Shown piece after piece: positions 1 to 10,800 of a stretch of DNA of 64,000 bases. The DNA is from Geminocystis sp. NIES-3708 (GTDB taxonomy: Bacteria; Cyanobacteriota; Cyanobacteriia; Cyanobacteriales; Cyanobacteriaceae), in NCBI RefSeq assembly GCF_001548095.1, contig NZ_AP014815.1, positions 1,735,656 to 1,799,655 of the forward strand, written 5' to 3'. The position numbers and the translations under genes were made by a program. The notes beneath the pieces are model-generated. The model did no database searches. It was not told the origin of the DNA and saw nothing but the letters and a program-made list of their open reading frames with translations. How positions within the stretch are numbered: position 1 is the stretch's first letter; each line of letters begins with the position of its first letter.

Positions 1-94
1 AACAATCCCCCCATGACACCAGAAATTAAGGTATAAATTTGTAAATTAGATTTAGACATTCATCAAAGTGGTAATTACAGCAACGAGCTTTAGA

Positions 95-1192
95 TTATAT
101 CTGTTTTTGTACTTCTGCCACCTTTTCTAATTTTCCTTGTTGCTGATAAATACTCTTGGCTTTTTCTAACATTTCTTTTGCTTCTGGTTTTCTACCCCTG
201 TCTTTGAGAAGTAAACCCAAACGATGATAACCGTAAGGATTTTCTGGTGCTAATTCGATAAAACGACGATAAGCAACGATAGCTCGAAAATAATCTTGTT
301 TTTGTTCTAAAATTCTAGCAGTACCACCATAGGCTTGAATTGATTTATTATCTAAACCAGAAGCTTTTTGATAAGCTAAAAGAGCATTATCCCAATTTTT
401 TTGTTGCTCATAAACCATAGCCATTTTTAACACAACTTGAGGATTATTAGGCTCTGATGTTTCTAAAATCTTTAATTGTTCCAATCCTAAATCAGATTTT
501 TCTTCTTTAAAATAAGCTGTAGCTAACTTTAATCTTAGATCATTATTAGCAGGAAATTTGAGAATGGCATTTTCTAAAAAAGCAATAGCTTCAGTATTTT
601 TATTTTGCTGATAAAGTGCTGTTGCCATCATGTCATAAGCAGTTTCATTTTTACTATCTAAAGCGATAGCTTGTTGATAATAATTTTCTATCTGGGAATA
701 TTCGCCATTTCTGAGTAATAAAACTCCCAAGGCGATTAGATTATCTGGGTTTTTAGGTTGTAGGGCAATTGCCCTTCTATAAGCATTGATAGCGTTAGTA
801 TTATCACCCCTTTGAGCAAAAGTATAACCTAAAGCAGTGTAAAAATCACCATTATCAGGGGCAAGAGAAATAGCTTGTTGATAAGCATTCGTAGCGGCTG
901 AATAGTCTCCGAGGGAAGCGTAGAGATACCCTAGACTAGAAAATATTTTCGCATTATTTGTATCTAAAGTAGCGGCTTGACGATAGATTGATAGTGCGTT
1001 GTTTAAATCTCCTGTGGTAACATATTGTTTACCTTGTTGTAATAAGCTGTATAGTTGTTGTCTTTGTTGAGAATTTAATTTTGTGGCTACCTGCACGGAA
1101 TTTTGAGCTTCTGCGGGTAAATTTTGCGGGATTAAACCCATACCTCCTAAAAGTAAAGAGATGATTATTTGAGGGATAATTTGTTTATACAC
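95..1192 (-). CDS. Exported tetratricopeptide-repeat protein
   Basis: The 365-residue product starts at a GTG and has a hydrophobic N-terminus (residues 4-28) resembling a signal peptide, ending near AEAQ. From about residue 45 to the C-terminus it is a chain of roughly nine TPR units with the usual pattern of A, Y and P (for example ALSIYRQAATLDTNNA and AYRRAIALQPKNP). TPR arrays bind protein partners, so this is probably a periplasmic or thylakoid-lumen scaffold, but the sequence does not show the partner. It lies on the same strand as sqdX, 270 bp away, so co-transcription is not obvious. Identification as a TPR protein is firm; the role is unknown. Confidence 0.85.
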   Translation of the reverse strand: MYKQIIPQIIISLLLGGMGLIPQNLPAEAQNSVQVATKLNSQQRQQLYSLLQQGKQYVTTGDLNNALSIYRQAATLDTNNAKIFSSLGYLYASLGDYSAATNAYQQAISLAPDNGDFYTALGYTFAQRGDNTNAINAYRRAIALQPKNPDNLIALGVLLLRNGEYSQIENYYQQAIALDSKNETAYDMMATALYQQNKNTEAIAFLENAILKFPANNDLRLKLATAYFKEEKSDLGLEQLKILETSEPNNPQVVLKMAMVYEQQKNWDNALLAYQKASGLDNKSIQAYGGTARILEQKQDYFRAIVAYRRFIELAPENPYGYHRLGLLLKDRGRKPEAKEMLEKAKSIYQQQGKLEKVAEVQKQI

Positions 1193-1284
1193 TCGGTTTT
1201 TGACCTCCGTTAAACTTAAAGAATCTTAATATTAGCATGAAAAAAGCCAATGAGCAATAAAAAAAGGCAAACCTCAGTTCGAGA

Positions 1285-1330
1285 TAGGAAAAATCAGGAA
1301 GACAAAATAGAAAAAATCAGGAAGACAAAA
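1285..1330. repeat. Two-copy tandem repeat, 23-bp period
   Basis: Two adjacent copies of a 23-bp unit containing AAAATCAGGAAGACAAAA lie in the gap between the TPR gene and sqdX. The remainder of the 270-bp gap is AT-rich and shows no gene. The function is unknown; it may be simple slippage. Confidence 0.6.
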
Positions 1331-1462
1331 CCTTTAAACAACTGTAATAGTGGGTAAGTAAAATAGTAAAAAATTCTCAAAATAAATTTGTGGATTTTTG
1401 AGACAATCTAATTCATTCACAAAAACATAATCTCCCAGTCTCTTAGTCTCCTCTTTTTGTCA

Positions 1463-2593
1463 TCATGCAGCCAAGGATAAATTACCCGATACTACCCCTT
1501 GATAAAAATTCCTTAATTGAGCTGTTGCTGAACTCCAGCCCCATTTTTCGGCTTCTAAACGAGCATTTTGTCTTAATTTTTCCCTCTCGTCTTGATGAGC
1601 CAATAAACGTTGAGTAGCTGCGATCGCCCCTTGAGCATCATCAGGATTAAACATATAACCATTAATACCATCAGTAACAATATCAGGAATTCCTCCCCGT
1701 CTTGCAGCAATAACTGGGCAACCCGCCGCCATGGCTTCTAATAATACTAAACCAAGAGTCTCAGTGGAAGAGGGAAAAATAAAAGCATCAGCAGAAGCAT
1801 AAGCCGCACCTAATTCTTGTCCATGAAGATAACCAACAAAATTTGTGTTAGTATTAGCAAAAAGTTGTTCTAATTCATCTTTAGCAGGACCATTTCCTAC
1901 GATTGCTAGTCTTGCATCAGGAATACTCTCTAAAACAGGTTTTATCTTGTCAATTTCTTTTTCGGCGGAGACTCTACCGACATATAATAAAAGTGGTGCA
2001 TCAGGATTACCTTGAGAAAGACGATTACGCATTTCAGAAGAAGCTAAACTAGGATGAAAAGAATCGGTATCAACACCTTTTTGCCATAAATCAACCTTTT
2101 CAATGCCGTGATTAACTAATTCATCTACCATGGCTGTAGAAGTGCATAGGTTTAATTGAGCTTGGTTGTGGGCTAATTTTAGTAATTCCCATAAAATTCC
2201 TTCTAATGCCCCTAAATTATAATGATGAAGATATTGAGGTAAATGGGTATGGTAAGAAGCGATAAGAGGAATGTCTAGTTTTTTGGCGTAGTAAATTCCC
2301 CCAATCCCTAAAACTGCGGGATTAACTACATGGATTAAATCGGGCTTAAATCTTTGTAAGGCGAAATTAATGGAAGGGTTAGGAATTGCTAATTTTAATT
2401 CTGGATAAAGAGGAAGAGGAATTCCTTTAATACCGTTGATTTTTGCTCCTTTATATTCTTTTAAACCGCCTTCAGGAGAAAATATTAAAACTTCGTCTCC
2501 TTGTTTTTGTAAATGTTCAACGGTATGTTTTAAACGAGTAACGATGCCGTCAACTTTAGGCAAAAATGTTTCGGTAAATAAGGCGATACGCAT
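1463..2593 (-). CDS. sqdX: Sulfoquinovosyltransferase SqdX (GT4)
   Basis: SqdX transfers sulfoquinovose from UDP-sulfoquinovose to diacylglycerol, the last step of sulfolipid (SQDG) synthesis for thylakoid membranes. The 376-residue protein is a GT-B glycosyltransferase: it opens with MRIALFTETFLPKVDGI, has the acceptor-side segment typical of this family, and a C-terminal nucleotide-sugar site with EAMAAGCPVIAARRGGIPD. The length is normal for cyanobacterial SqdX. The UDP-sulfoquinovose synthase gene sqdB lies upstream on the same strand at 3278-4429, which supports the assignment over other GT4 enzymes. One small ORF lies between the two. Confidence 0.9.
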   Translation of the reverse strand: MRIALFTETFLPKVDGIVTRLKHTVEHLQKQGDEVLIFSPEGGLKEYKGAKINGIKGIPLPLYPELKLAIPNPSINFALQRFKPDLIHVVNPAVLGIGGIYYAKKLDIPLIASYHTHLPQYLHHYNLGALEGILWELLKLAHNQAQLNLCTSTAMVDELVNHGIEKVDLWQKGVDTDSFHPSLASSEMRNRLSQGNPDAPLLLYVGRVSAEKEIDKIKPVLESIPDARLAIVGNGPAKDELEQLFANTNTNFVGYLHGQELGAAYASADAFIFPSSTETLGLVLLEAMAAGCPVIAARRGGIPDIVTDGINGYMFNPDDAQGAIAATQRLLAHQDEREKLRQNARLEAEKWGWSSATAQLRNFYQGVVSGNLSLAA

Positions 2594-2691
2594 AAATAAG
2601 TGAGAGTGAATACAAAGACGGTGAATTTTAAGTAATAACTATATCATTTGTTGCACAATTTACTTTCTTTTTTACCAGTTCTTCGATAAAC

Positions 2692-3156
2692 TTAAATGTT
2701 ATTGCGATACTTATTCATTTCCAGTAACTGTTTAATTCTTTTTATTTGCTCGTCTATCATGTTATAACTATAAGCTAATCCAAAATGAGTTCCACCTCGA
2801 AAAGTGTCTGCTAAAAATTTGCTGTTTGCCGCACTATAATCATTCCATGCCAATTGTGATTTTTCCAATAATTCTTGGGCTTCACTATCTAAAGATAAAT
2901 TCATCTGTGTTATTATTTCATCCATTCTATTATTTAAGATATTGATAGCTTCATCGGCTTTTATTTTCATCCCGAAGTTAGTTTGCTCAGTTTCAATAAA
3001 ACTATTCCAATCTCTATTTTCTGGGGTGACGGATTGGGCGAAAGAATGGTTAATAGGATATATCATCAAGAAAGCTATCACAAATAAAGTCATGGACATT
3101 AACTTTAATAAATAGTCACTTTTTTTATAACTATCAACTTTTAGATTTGCAATCAT
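2692..3156 (-). CDS. Small exported protein of unknown function between sqdB and sqdX
   Basis: The 154-residue product has a basic N-terminus followed by a hydrophobic stretch (about residues 17-40) ending NHSFAQS, as in a cleavable signal peptide. The mature part is mostly helical and charged, with no cysteines and no motif I recognise. It lies 98 bp upstream of sqdX and about 120 bp downstream of sqdB on the same strand, so it may be in the same transcript, but a link to sulfolipid synthesis is only inferred from position. Confidence 0.7.
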   Translation of the reverse strand: MIANLKVDSYKKSDYLLKLMSMTLFVIAFLMIYPINHSFAQSVTPENRDWNSFIETEQTNFGMKIKADEAINILNNRMDEIITQMNLSLDSEAQELLEKSQLAWNDYSAANSKFLADTFRGGTHFGLAYSYNMIDEQIKRIKQLLEMNKYRNNI

Positions 3157-3277
3157 AATTTTGTCAATAAAATATGGGGTAATTTTTTAAGGAGCAAGAA
3201 TCATTGACAAAAATCTATAATTATTAATTCTTTAATTGTTAATTGTCAATTATTAATTATTGATTATTAATTATTTT

Positions 3278-4462
<1,185 letters not shown>

Positions 4463-4692
4463 TTAATTTACCAATTATCGGACAAAAAAGATCACTTTAA
4501 ACTATAAAAATTTTTTTTTATTTGGATAATATAATAGATGTGATTTTTAAAACATTTTTAATTTTAATTGAAATATTTTTTGATGCGAATTGTTTCTGAC
4601 AATGACCTTCGATAAATAATTTCTATTATAGAATTAAATGTATTCAAATAATGGCTATTAAATTTTAAGTATTAAGACTAAAAAAATAGATT

Positions 4693-6138
4693 ATGAATAT
4701 TAATTGGAATGCTTTAATTGTAAATTATCAGCAGAGAAATAATTATAAATTAGCAGAAAAAAAAAGAAATTATAATTATAAAAATATATTAAATTATGTG
4801 CCTATTTTTCCCGATGATTTAATTTTAAGAGATTATCAAAAAGAAGCAGTTTTAAATTGGTTGAAAAATCATGGTAGAGGCACATTAAAAATGGCAACAG
4901 GTAGTGGAAAAACTATCACAGCTTTAGCTATTACCACAGAATTATATCAGCAGATAAATTTACAAATTTTGTTAGTAATTTGTCCTTTTCGTCATCTGGT
5001 TTTACAGTGGGAAGAAGAAACAAAAAAATTTAATTTAGAACCGATTTTAGCTTTTGAAAGTATTAATAATTGGCAAAGTGAGCTTTCAAGACAACTTTAT
5101 CGTATTCAAAATAATCAACAAAAATTTTTAACGATAATTACTACTAATTCTACTTTTATGAGTGATGGTTTTCAATCTCAGATATTATTTTTTCCTGAAA
5201 AAACTTTAATAGTTGGTGATGAAGCTCATAATTTAGGATCACCTCGTTTATTATCTTCTTTACCAGCTACAATTGGTTTAAGATTAGCATTATCAGCAAC
5301 TCCTGAAAGATATTTTGATGATGATGGTACAGACTTTTTAATTAATTATTTTGGGAAGGTTTTACCTCCAGAATTTACTTTAGCAAATGCCATCAAAAAA
5401 CAAGCTTTAGTTAAATATAATTATCATCCAATTTTAGTACAATTAACAGATATTGAGGTATTACATTATGCTAAATTAACTAAAAAAATTGGTTGGGAAT
5501 TATCAAAAAATAATAATCTTGAAAATAATCATAATCTTAAAGCATTATTAATCAGAAGATCACGTTTAATTGCTACGGCTAGTAATAAATTAGTTGCCTT
5601 GAAAAAATTAATGTCAGCTAGATTAAATATGAAGGCTACTTTATTTTATTGCGGAGATGGTTATATAAATAAAAATGAGCGTCAATTGGAAGCAGTAACA
5701 AGAATTTTAGGTAAAGAATTAAATTATCGAGTCAATACCTATACATCAGAAACATCTTTAGAAGATCGAGAAAAAATAAAAAAACAGCTGATATCAGGAG
5801 AATTACAGGGATTAGTGGCAATTCGTTGTTTAGATGAAGGTATCGACATTCCGATGATTGAAAATGCGGTAATTTTGGCAAGTAGTAGTAATCCTCGACA
5901 ATTTATTCAACGACGAGGAAGAATTTTGCGCCCCCATGACGGGAAAAAAGAGGCAACTTTATTTGATATGATTGTAATACCGCCAGTGTTAGAACGAGAT
6001 ATTTGGGAAATTGAGCGTAGTTTATTGAAAAAAGAGTTAAAAAGATTTATGGAGTTTGCTAGTTTAGCAAATAATGCAGAAGAAGCCATAGAAATTCTAG
6101 CAATTTTACAAACAGAATTTAGTATAGAGAAGAGTTAG
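4693..6138 (+). CDS. DEAD/DEAH-box superfamily 2 helicase
   Basis: The 481-residue SF2 ATPase shows all core motifs: LRDYQKEAVLNW (45-56), Walker A ATGSGKT (68-74), DEAH (176-179), SAT (201-203), and the arginine-finger motif QRRGRILRP near residue 410. The layout resembles the XPB/SSL2 and type I/III restriction 'Res' groups, but no nuclease, methyltransferase or specificity gene is adjacent. It therefore looks like a stand-alone DNA or RNA helicase. Codon use is very AT-rich. It is convergent with coaX, and the stop codon lies inside a shared hairpin. Helicase identity is certain; the role is unknown. Confidence 0.9.
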   Translation: MNINWNALIVNYQQRNNYKLAEKKRNYNYKNILNYVPIFPDDLILRDYQKEAVLNWLKNHGRGTLKMATGSGKTITALAITTELYQQINLQILLVICPFRHLVLQWEEETKKFNLEPILAFESINNWQSELSRQLYRIQNNQQKFLTIITTNSTFMSDGFQSQILFFPEKTLIVGDEAHNLGSPRLLSSLPATIGLRLALSATPERYFDDDGTDFLINYFGKVLPPEFTLANAIKKQALVKYNYHPILVQLTDIEVLHYAKLTKKIGWELSKNNNLENNHNLKALLIRRSRLIATASNKLVALKKLMSARLNMKATLFYCGDGYINKNERQLEAVTRILGKELNYRVNTYTSETSLEDREKIKKQLISGELQGLVAIRCLDEGIDIPMIENAVILASSSNPRQFIQRRGRILRPHDGKKEATLFDMIVIPPVLERDIWEIERSLLKKELKRFMEFASLANNAEEAIEILAILQTEFSIEKS

Positions 6139-6157
6139 AAGAATTTGACTCTTCTCT
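6126..6157. terminator. Shared hairpin between convergent helicase and coaX genes
   Basis: A perfect 10-bp stem, AGAGAAGAGT (6126-6135) with ACTCTTCTCT (6148-6157), encloses a 12-base loop and overlaps the 3' ends of both convergent genes. There is no strong T-run on either side, so it may act as a transcript-end barrier rather than a classical rho-independent terminator. Confidence 0.55.
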
Positions 6158-6899
6158 ATAAATCTGTTATATATTTTTGCATTCCTAAAAAAATTAGGTT
6201 AACATCTACCGTAATTTTATCACTAAGATCGGGCACAACAGCTTTTAAATATTGAAATAATAATGACGCATCCCCACCAGTTAAAATAACTTTACTTTCA
6301 GGATATTTACTCAGCCAATCTTGACTAAAATCTCGAATACTAGCAATAAGGCTATAAACGATTCCGCTTTGAATTGCTGAAGATGTATTTTTTGCCCAAC
6401 GAGGTATTATATCTTCTATTATTTCAATTTCTGGTAGGGCAGCGGTATTAAAAAATAGAGTTTGTAATTGTAATCTTACCCCCGGAAGAATTGCACCGCC
6501 AATTAATTTGCGATTTTCATCTGCACCTGTAAAAGTTAAAGCTGTGCCACTATCAATCACAAGACAAGGAAAACCATAAGTACTTCCTGCACCCCACAAT
6601 GCTAAAATGCGATCGATTCCCATGGTGAAATAAATATCTTGTAAAGGAATAATTTTTGGATCGATAATTGTAGTTTGTGGTAAAGAAAGAAAGATTTTAG
6701 TAGCGGAAGGCACAACGGAAGCAATATATAAGGGAATTTGTGCTTTTAAATAAGAATAGAGATTGTTATCTAACATATGGTATAATTCAGCTAAGGATTC
6801 ACCTTGAGAAGTATTCCATGTTTGTTGTATTTTTTCTCCATCAAAATAACACCAATGGAGTCGAGAGTTGCCGATAATTAAGCCTAACCAGTTATTCAA
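6156..6899 (-). CDS. coaX: Type III pantothenate kinase CoaX
   Basis: CoaX phosphorylates pantothenate, the first step of coenzyme A synthesis. The 247-residue product starts at TTG and shows the ASKHA-fold family marks: IIGNSRLHW at the N-terminus, MGIDRILALWGA around residue 90, DSGTALTFTGAD near residue 118, and VILTGGDASLLF near residue 205. The N-terminal phosphate loop reads IIGNS where many bacterial CoaX proteins have DxGNT. To my recollection related cyanobacterial proteins share this variant. It lies 45 bp downstream of the prenyltransferase gene on the same strand. Confidence 0.85.
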   Translation of the reverse strand: MNNWLGLIIGNSRLHWCYFDGEKIQQTWNTSQGESLAELYHMLDNNLYSYLKAQIPLYIASVVPSATKIFLSLPQTTIIDPKIIPLQDIYFTMGIDRILALWGAGSTYGFPCLVIDSGTALTFTGADENRKLIGGAILPGVRLQLQTLFFNTAALPEIEIIEDIIPRWAKNTSSAIQSGIVYSLIASIRDFSQDWLSKYPESKVILTGGDASLLFQYLKAVVPDLSDKITVDVNLIFLGMQKYITDL

Positions 6900-6944
6900 A
6901 GTAATTAATAGTTATAGTTAATAGTTATAGGTGATTTGTCATTC

Positions 6945-7823
6945 TTAATTACCAAAAATGATGCCTAATAATAAGATAAAGCCAATCCAAACATTTTGAT
7001 TGAATATTTGCCCATAATTGACGAATTCTTGATTTGATTGTCTCAATTCAATGTATTGTCCTGCCCAAAGAATAACGGCGATCGCCCATGATAGCCCAAA
7101 AAAGTAGTTTAAGCCGTTGAAAGAGCCAAGATAAGCAAATAAACCAGCAGTGAGAGCAAAAAATAAACCCACAGCTTCCCCAGCTAAATCGCCAAAAAAG
7201 ATTGCACTAGAATTAATACCAATTTTGAGATCATCAGGTTTATCTGCCATAGCGTAAACAGTATCAAAGCCCATCGTCCATGTAATGGTAGCACCCCACA
7301 ATACCCATGTATTAAAAGTTAAATTACCCGTCACGGCACTCCAACTGATTAAAACGGCAAAGCCCCAAGCAATAGATAAAACCAGCTGAGGAATAGGAAA
7401 AACGCGCTTTGCTAAAGGATAACAGATAATGAACGGTACAGAAGCCACACAAAGCCAAAAACTAAGAGAATTGAGATAAAATGCTAATCCTGCGGCACAA
7501 GTTAAACTGATAATAAAGACAATAATCCCGACTTTGATTGATAAAGCACGGGATGCTAAAGGACGATTTTTTGTTCTTTCTACTTGATTATCTATGTTAC
7601 GATCCCATAAATCATTGATAACACATCCTGCGGCACTGGTGGCTAAACTACCGAAAATGATAATAGCGACTAAAATCCAAGGGGGTTTACCCATACTAGC
7701 GAAAAATACTGCCCATAAAGCAGGAATCATCAGAATCAGTCTTCCTGCTGGTTTATCCCAACGAAGGAGTTTGATAATATTTTGAGTGATGCTAGGGGTA
7801 TTAATTTCTGGAGATATAACCAT
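6945..7823 (-). CDS. UbiA-family 4-hydroxybenzoate polyprenyltransferase
   Basis: This integral membrane enzyme attaches a polyprenyl chain to an aromatic head group. In cyanobacteria the 4-hydroxybenzoate-type homologue belongs to the plastoquinone pathway. The 292-residue protein has about eight membrane segments. The first aspartate-rich site is NDLWDRNIDNQVERTKNRPLAS (about residues 68-89), binding prenyl diphosphate through magnesium. The second is YAMADKPDDLKIGINSSA near residue 190. The family assignment is secure. The exact substrate, plastoquinone precursor versus other quinone, is inferred from family and organism. Confidence 0.88.
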   Translation of the reverse strand: MVISPEINTPSITQNIIKLLRWDKPAGRLILMIPALWAVFFASMGKPPWILVAIIIFGSLATSAAGCVINDLWDRNIDNQVERTKNRPLASRALSIKVGIIVFIISLTCAAGLAFYLNSLSFWLCVASVPFIICYPLAKRVFPIPQLVLSIAWGFAVLISWSAVTGNLTFNTWVLWGATITWTMGFDTVYAMADKPDDLKIGINSSAIFFGDLAGEAVGLFFALTAGLFAYLGSFNGLNYFFGLSWAIAVILWAGQYIELRQSNQEFVNYGQIFNQNVWIGFILLLGIIFGN

Positions 7824-7888
7824 TGGTAAAGTAAAAATAGCTTTTAAGAATACTTTATCAAAAAATTAAATTATTAATCAGCACTTAA

Positions 7889-10800
7889 TTAATCTTCTAT
7901 ATTACCGATAATTCGATTTCTACCTTCATTTTTAGCTTGATATAATGCCAAATCAGTTTTAGTAATTAAATTTTCGGGGGTAAGTTGCGAAGTAGGAATA
8001 AGACTAACAAAACCAATACTTAAAGTGACATATTTATTTACAGATGATTGTTCATGAATAATTTGTAATTCATTAATAGCGTCTTTAACTGATTGAGCCA
8101 CTGTAAATGCCCCCATGGGGGGTGTTTCAGGCAAAATAATAGCAAATTCTTCTCCTCCATAACGAGCGAATAAATCTGTGGGGCGTTGGATAACACTCGA
8201 TATTGTTTGTGCCACCTTGATTAGGCAATCATCTCCCTTTTGATGACCGTATAAATCATTATAAGGTTTAAAATAATCAATATCGATAAGTATTAAAGAG
8301 AGATGTTTGTTTTGTCTTAAATGTCTTTGCCATTCTTTTTGTAAATAATTATCAAAATGACGGCGGTTAGCAACTTGGGTTAAACCATCTAAATTAGCAA
8401 GGCGCGATAATTGCTGGTTAGCTTTTCGCAACTCATCTGTACGCCTTAAGACTTCTTTCTCTAAGGTGCGATGATAGTCTCTTAATTTTTTTTCTATTTC
8501 TTTCCGTTGTGCAATATCTTGAAAAGCAACCATTGCAAACAAAATTTCTCCTAATTCGTCATAGATAGGTGTAGCCCAACATTCTACAGGAATAATTTGA
8601 CCATTTTGATGAATTTCTATATCATCCGCACTAGAAACTTTCCCTTCTAATGCTTTGATAACGGGTAAGTCTTGATTAGGATATAGTTGATTAGTACCAG
8701 ATACATAAATTTTATAAGTTTTAGCAATATCTTCTTTTAAGGTATTAGATAATACTCCTTGACCTAATATATATTTTGCTTTTTGATTGGTATAATAAGG
8801 ATGTCCATTAGCATCTAAAATACCTATTGCTACGGGCATTGCTTCTAAAAATTGTCTTAATAATTCTTCATTTTGCTTGACTTGATGATAAAGTTGTGAG
8901 TTTTTAATAGCGATCGCAGCTTGTCCGGAAAGTAATTGTAAAAGCTCTAAACTTTGTGTAGTACAAGCACCAGGGGTTAAATTATTTTCCAGATAGACAA
9001 TTCCGATTAAATTTCCTTGATTAATTAATGGATAACAGAGAATAGAAAAGGGTTGCACTGATTGAATATAAGAATCGGAGACAAAATCTCCTGTCAAATA
9101 AGGATAATCAAGACAGATGATTTCTTTAGTTCGTGCTACATAGTAAAAAATAGACTCTGGTAAGGTTTCACCAATGGTTTTATCAGGAAAAAGTGAATGA
9201 TTATTATTACAAATATCAATAGCGATGGTAAATGTACCTAATTCTTCAACAGAAGAGGAAGTATGCAGTAATAAACAACCTTTTTGTACTCCTGCATTTT
9301 CCATTAAAATTGTCATTAAAGTTTGTAATAAATTTTCTAGCTGAACTTCTTTGGCAATAGCTTCAGATGCTTTCATCAAAGTCATTAAATCTAAATTATT
9401 ACGAGAGTTAATGCCATTAGTTGTTTTATGAATATCTCCAGAAATATTAGATGAAGTAGTTATAGAAGATAAAACCTGAGAATATTTTTGTTGTAAATCG
9501 GCGATTTTTGCTGTTGCCCCCCAACGGGTATAGTAATATAAGGATTCTTCAAAATAAATTTGAGCTAATTTTTCTTTTTTCCAGCTTAAATAAAATTTTC
9601 CTGCTAATTCATTAGCCATGGCAACCTCATTGATAAACTGATTTTCTTTAGCTAATTCAATGGCTTTATCATAATTTTCAATAGCTTTAGCCTTATTGTT
9701 TAAAATTCTTTGTTTTTCTGCCTCAACTAAATGCCACTTCGACTTGTAATTGATGGGGGTATCTTCTGCCCACTGAGAAAGTATCGTTTGATAATATTCC
9801 ATTTTTTCTAAAATCTCTTCTTTATTATCTTGTGTTTCCCATAATGCCCCATAAGTTAAAGCGGCATAATAATAATAATAAGGAAAAAATACAATTCCAC
9901 TTACAGCAGATAAATGAGGTTGTGCCTGATTAATATAAGATTCTGCTGATTGATAATTACCAAAATAATAAGCTAGTAATAATTTATAGATATAAACTTG
10001 TGCGATGGCTGTTAATTCTTGATGTGACTCATGGTAAGTAATTTTAATGGTTTCGTCATATAGTATTCCTCTCAATAAATCAGGTTGAGGTGATATGTTT
10101 CGTAAATTTTTAATAGTTTGCCATGTCATCTCTAAATAGGTTTTTGCGGAATTCTGAGAAATTTTAGTTGATAATTGATGATAACTTGTCAATTCTGTTT
10201 CTAAAGTTTCTAATTCAACCCCAGCAAAAAATCCAGTAAAACAATAAATTAGAGCATTATAACCGACATTGACTAAATCACCTGTTTCTAAAGCAATTTG
10301 ATGGCTGTTTTTTAACGTAATTAAACTATTTCTTATAGGTTCTTGACGACATTGAATTATACATCCAAATATCTGTACAATTACAGACTGAAACTGTTGT
10401 TGAGGATCGATTTCTATTAAATTCATCGCTAATTTGCCGAAACTGTAGCCTTTATTAACTTCTGAGAAAAAACTACAAAGTACCATACCATGAATACAAT
10501 AACCAATAGCTGAAGAGGAAAGATTACCAAACTTTATCGATAAACTCACCATGGTAGAACTAACCCAAGGTATGATATTCGGCATGGATTGAAAAAAAGG
10601 AGAATATAATATGGCTAATATTTCTAATATTGCTTCTCCTTCGGGATTGTTATTTATGGGCAGATTAATTAATTCTTCAATATTCTTATTTTCTAGCTGA
10701 CGATTAAGATTTTGTAAAGCATTATTCGTATCATAAATATTAGCTGAAATTGGTAATTGAATCCCTAATTCTTTTAATGCTTTTCTACCAACATCAATGG

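Noticed and set aside
3180-3277. AT-rich alternating ATTAATTATT sequence between genes
   Set aside because: It is simple low-complexity spacer common to this genome, seen also near 23870, 42840 and 51490; no stable repeat unit is definable.
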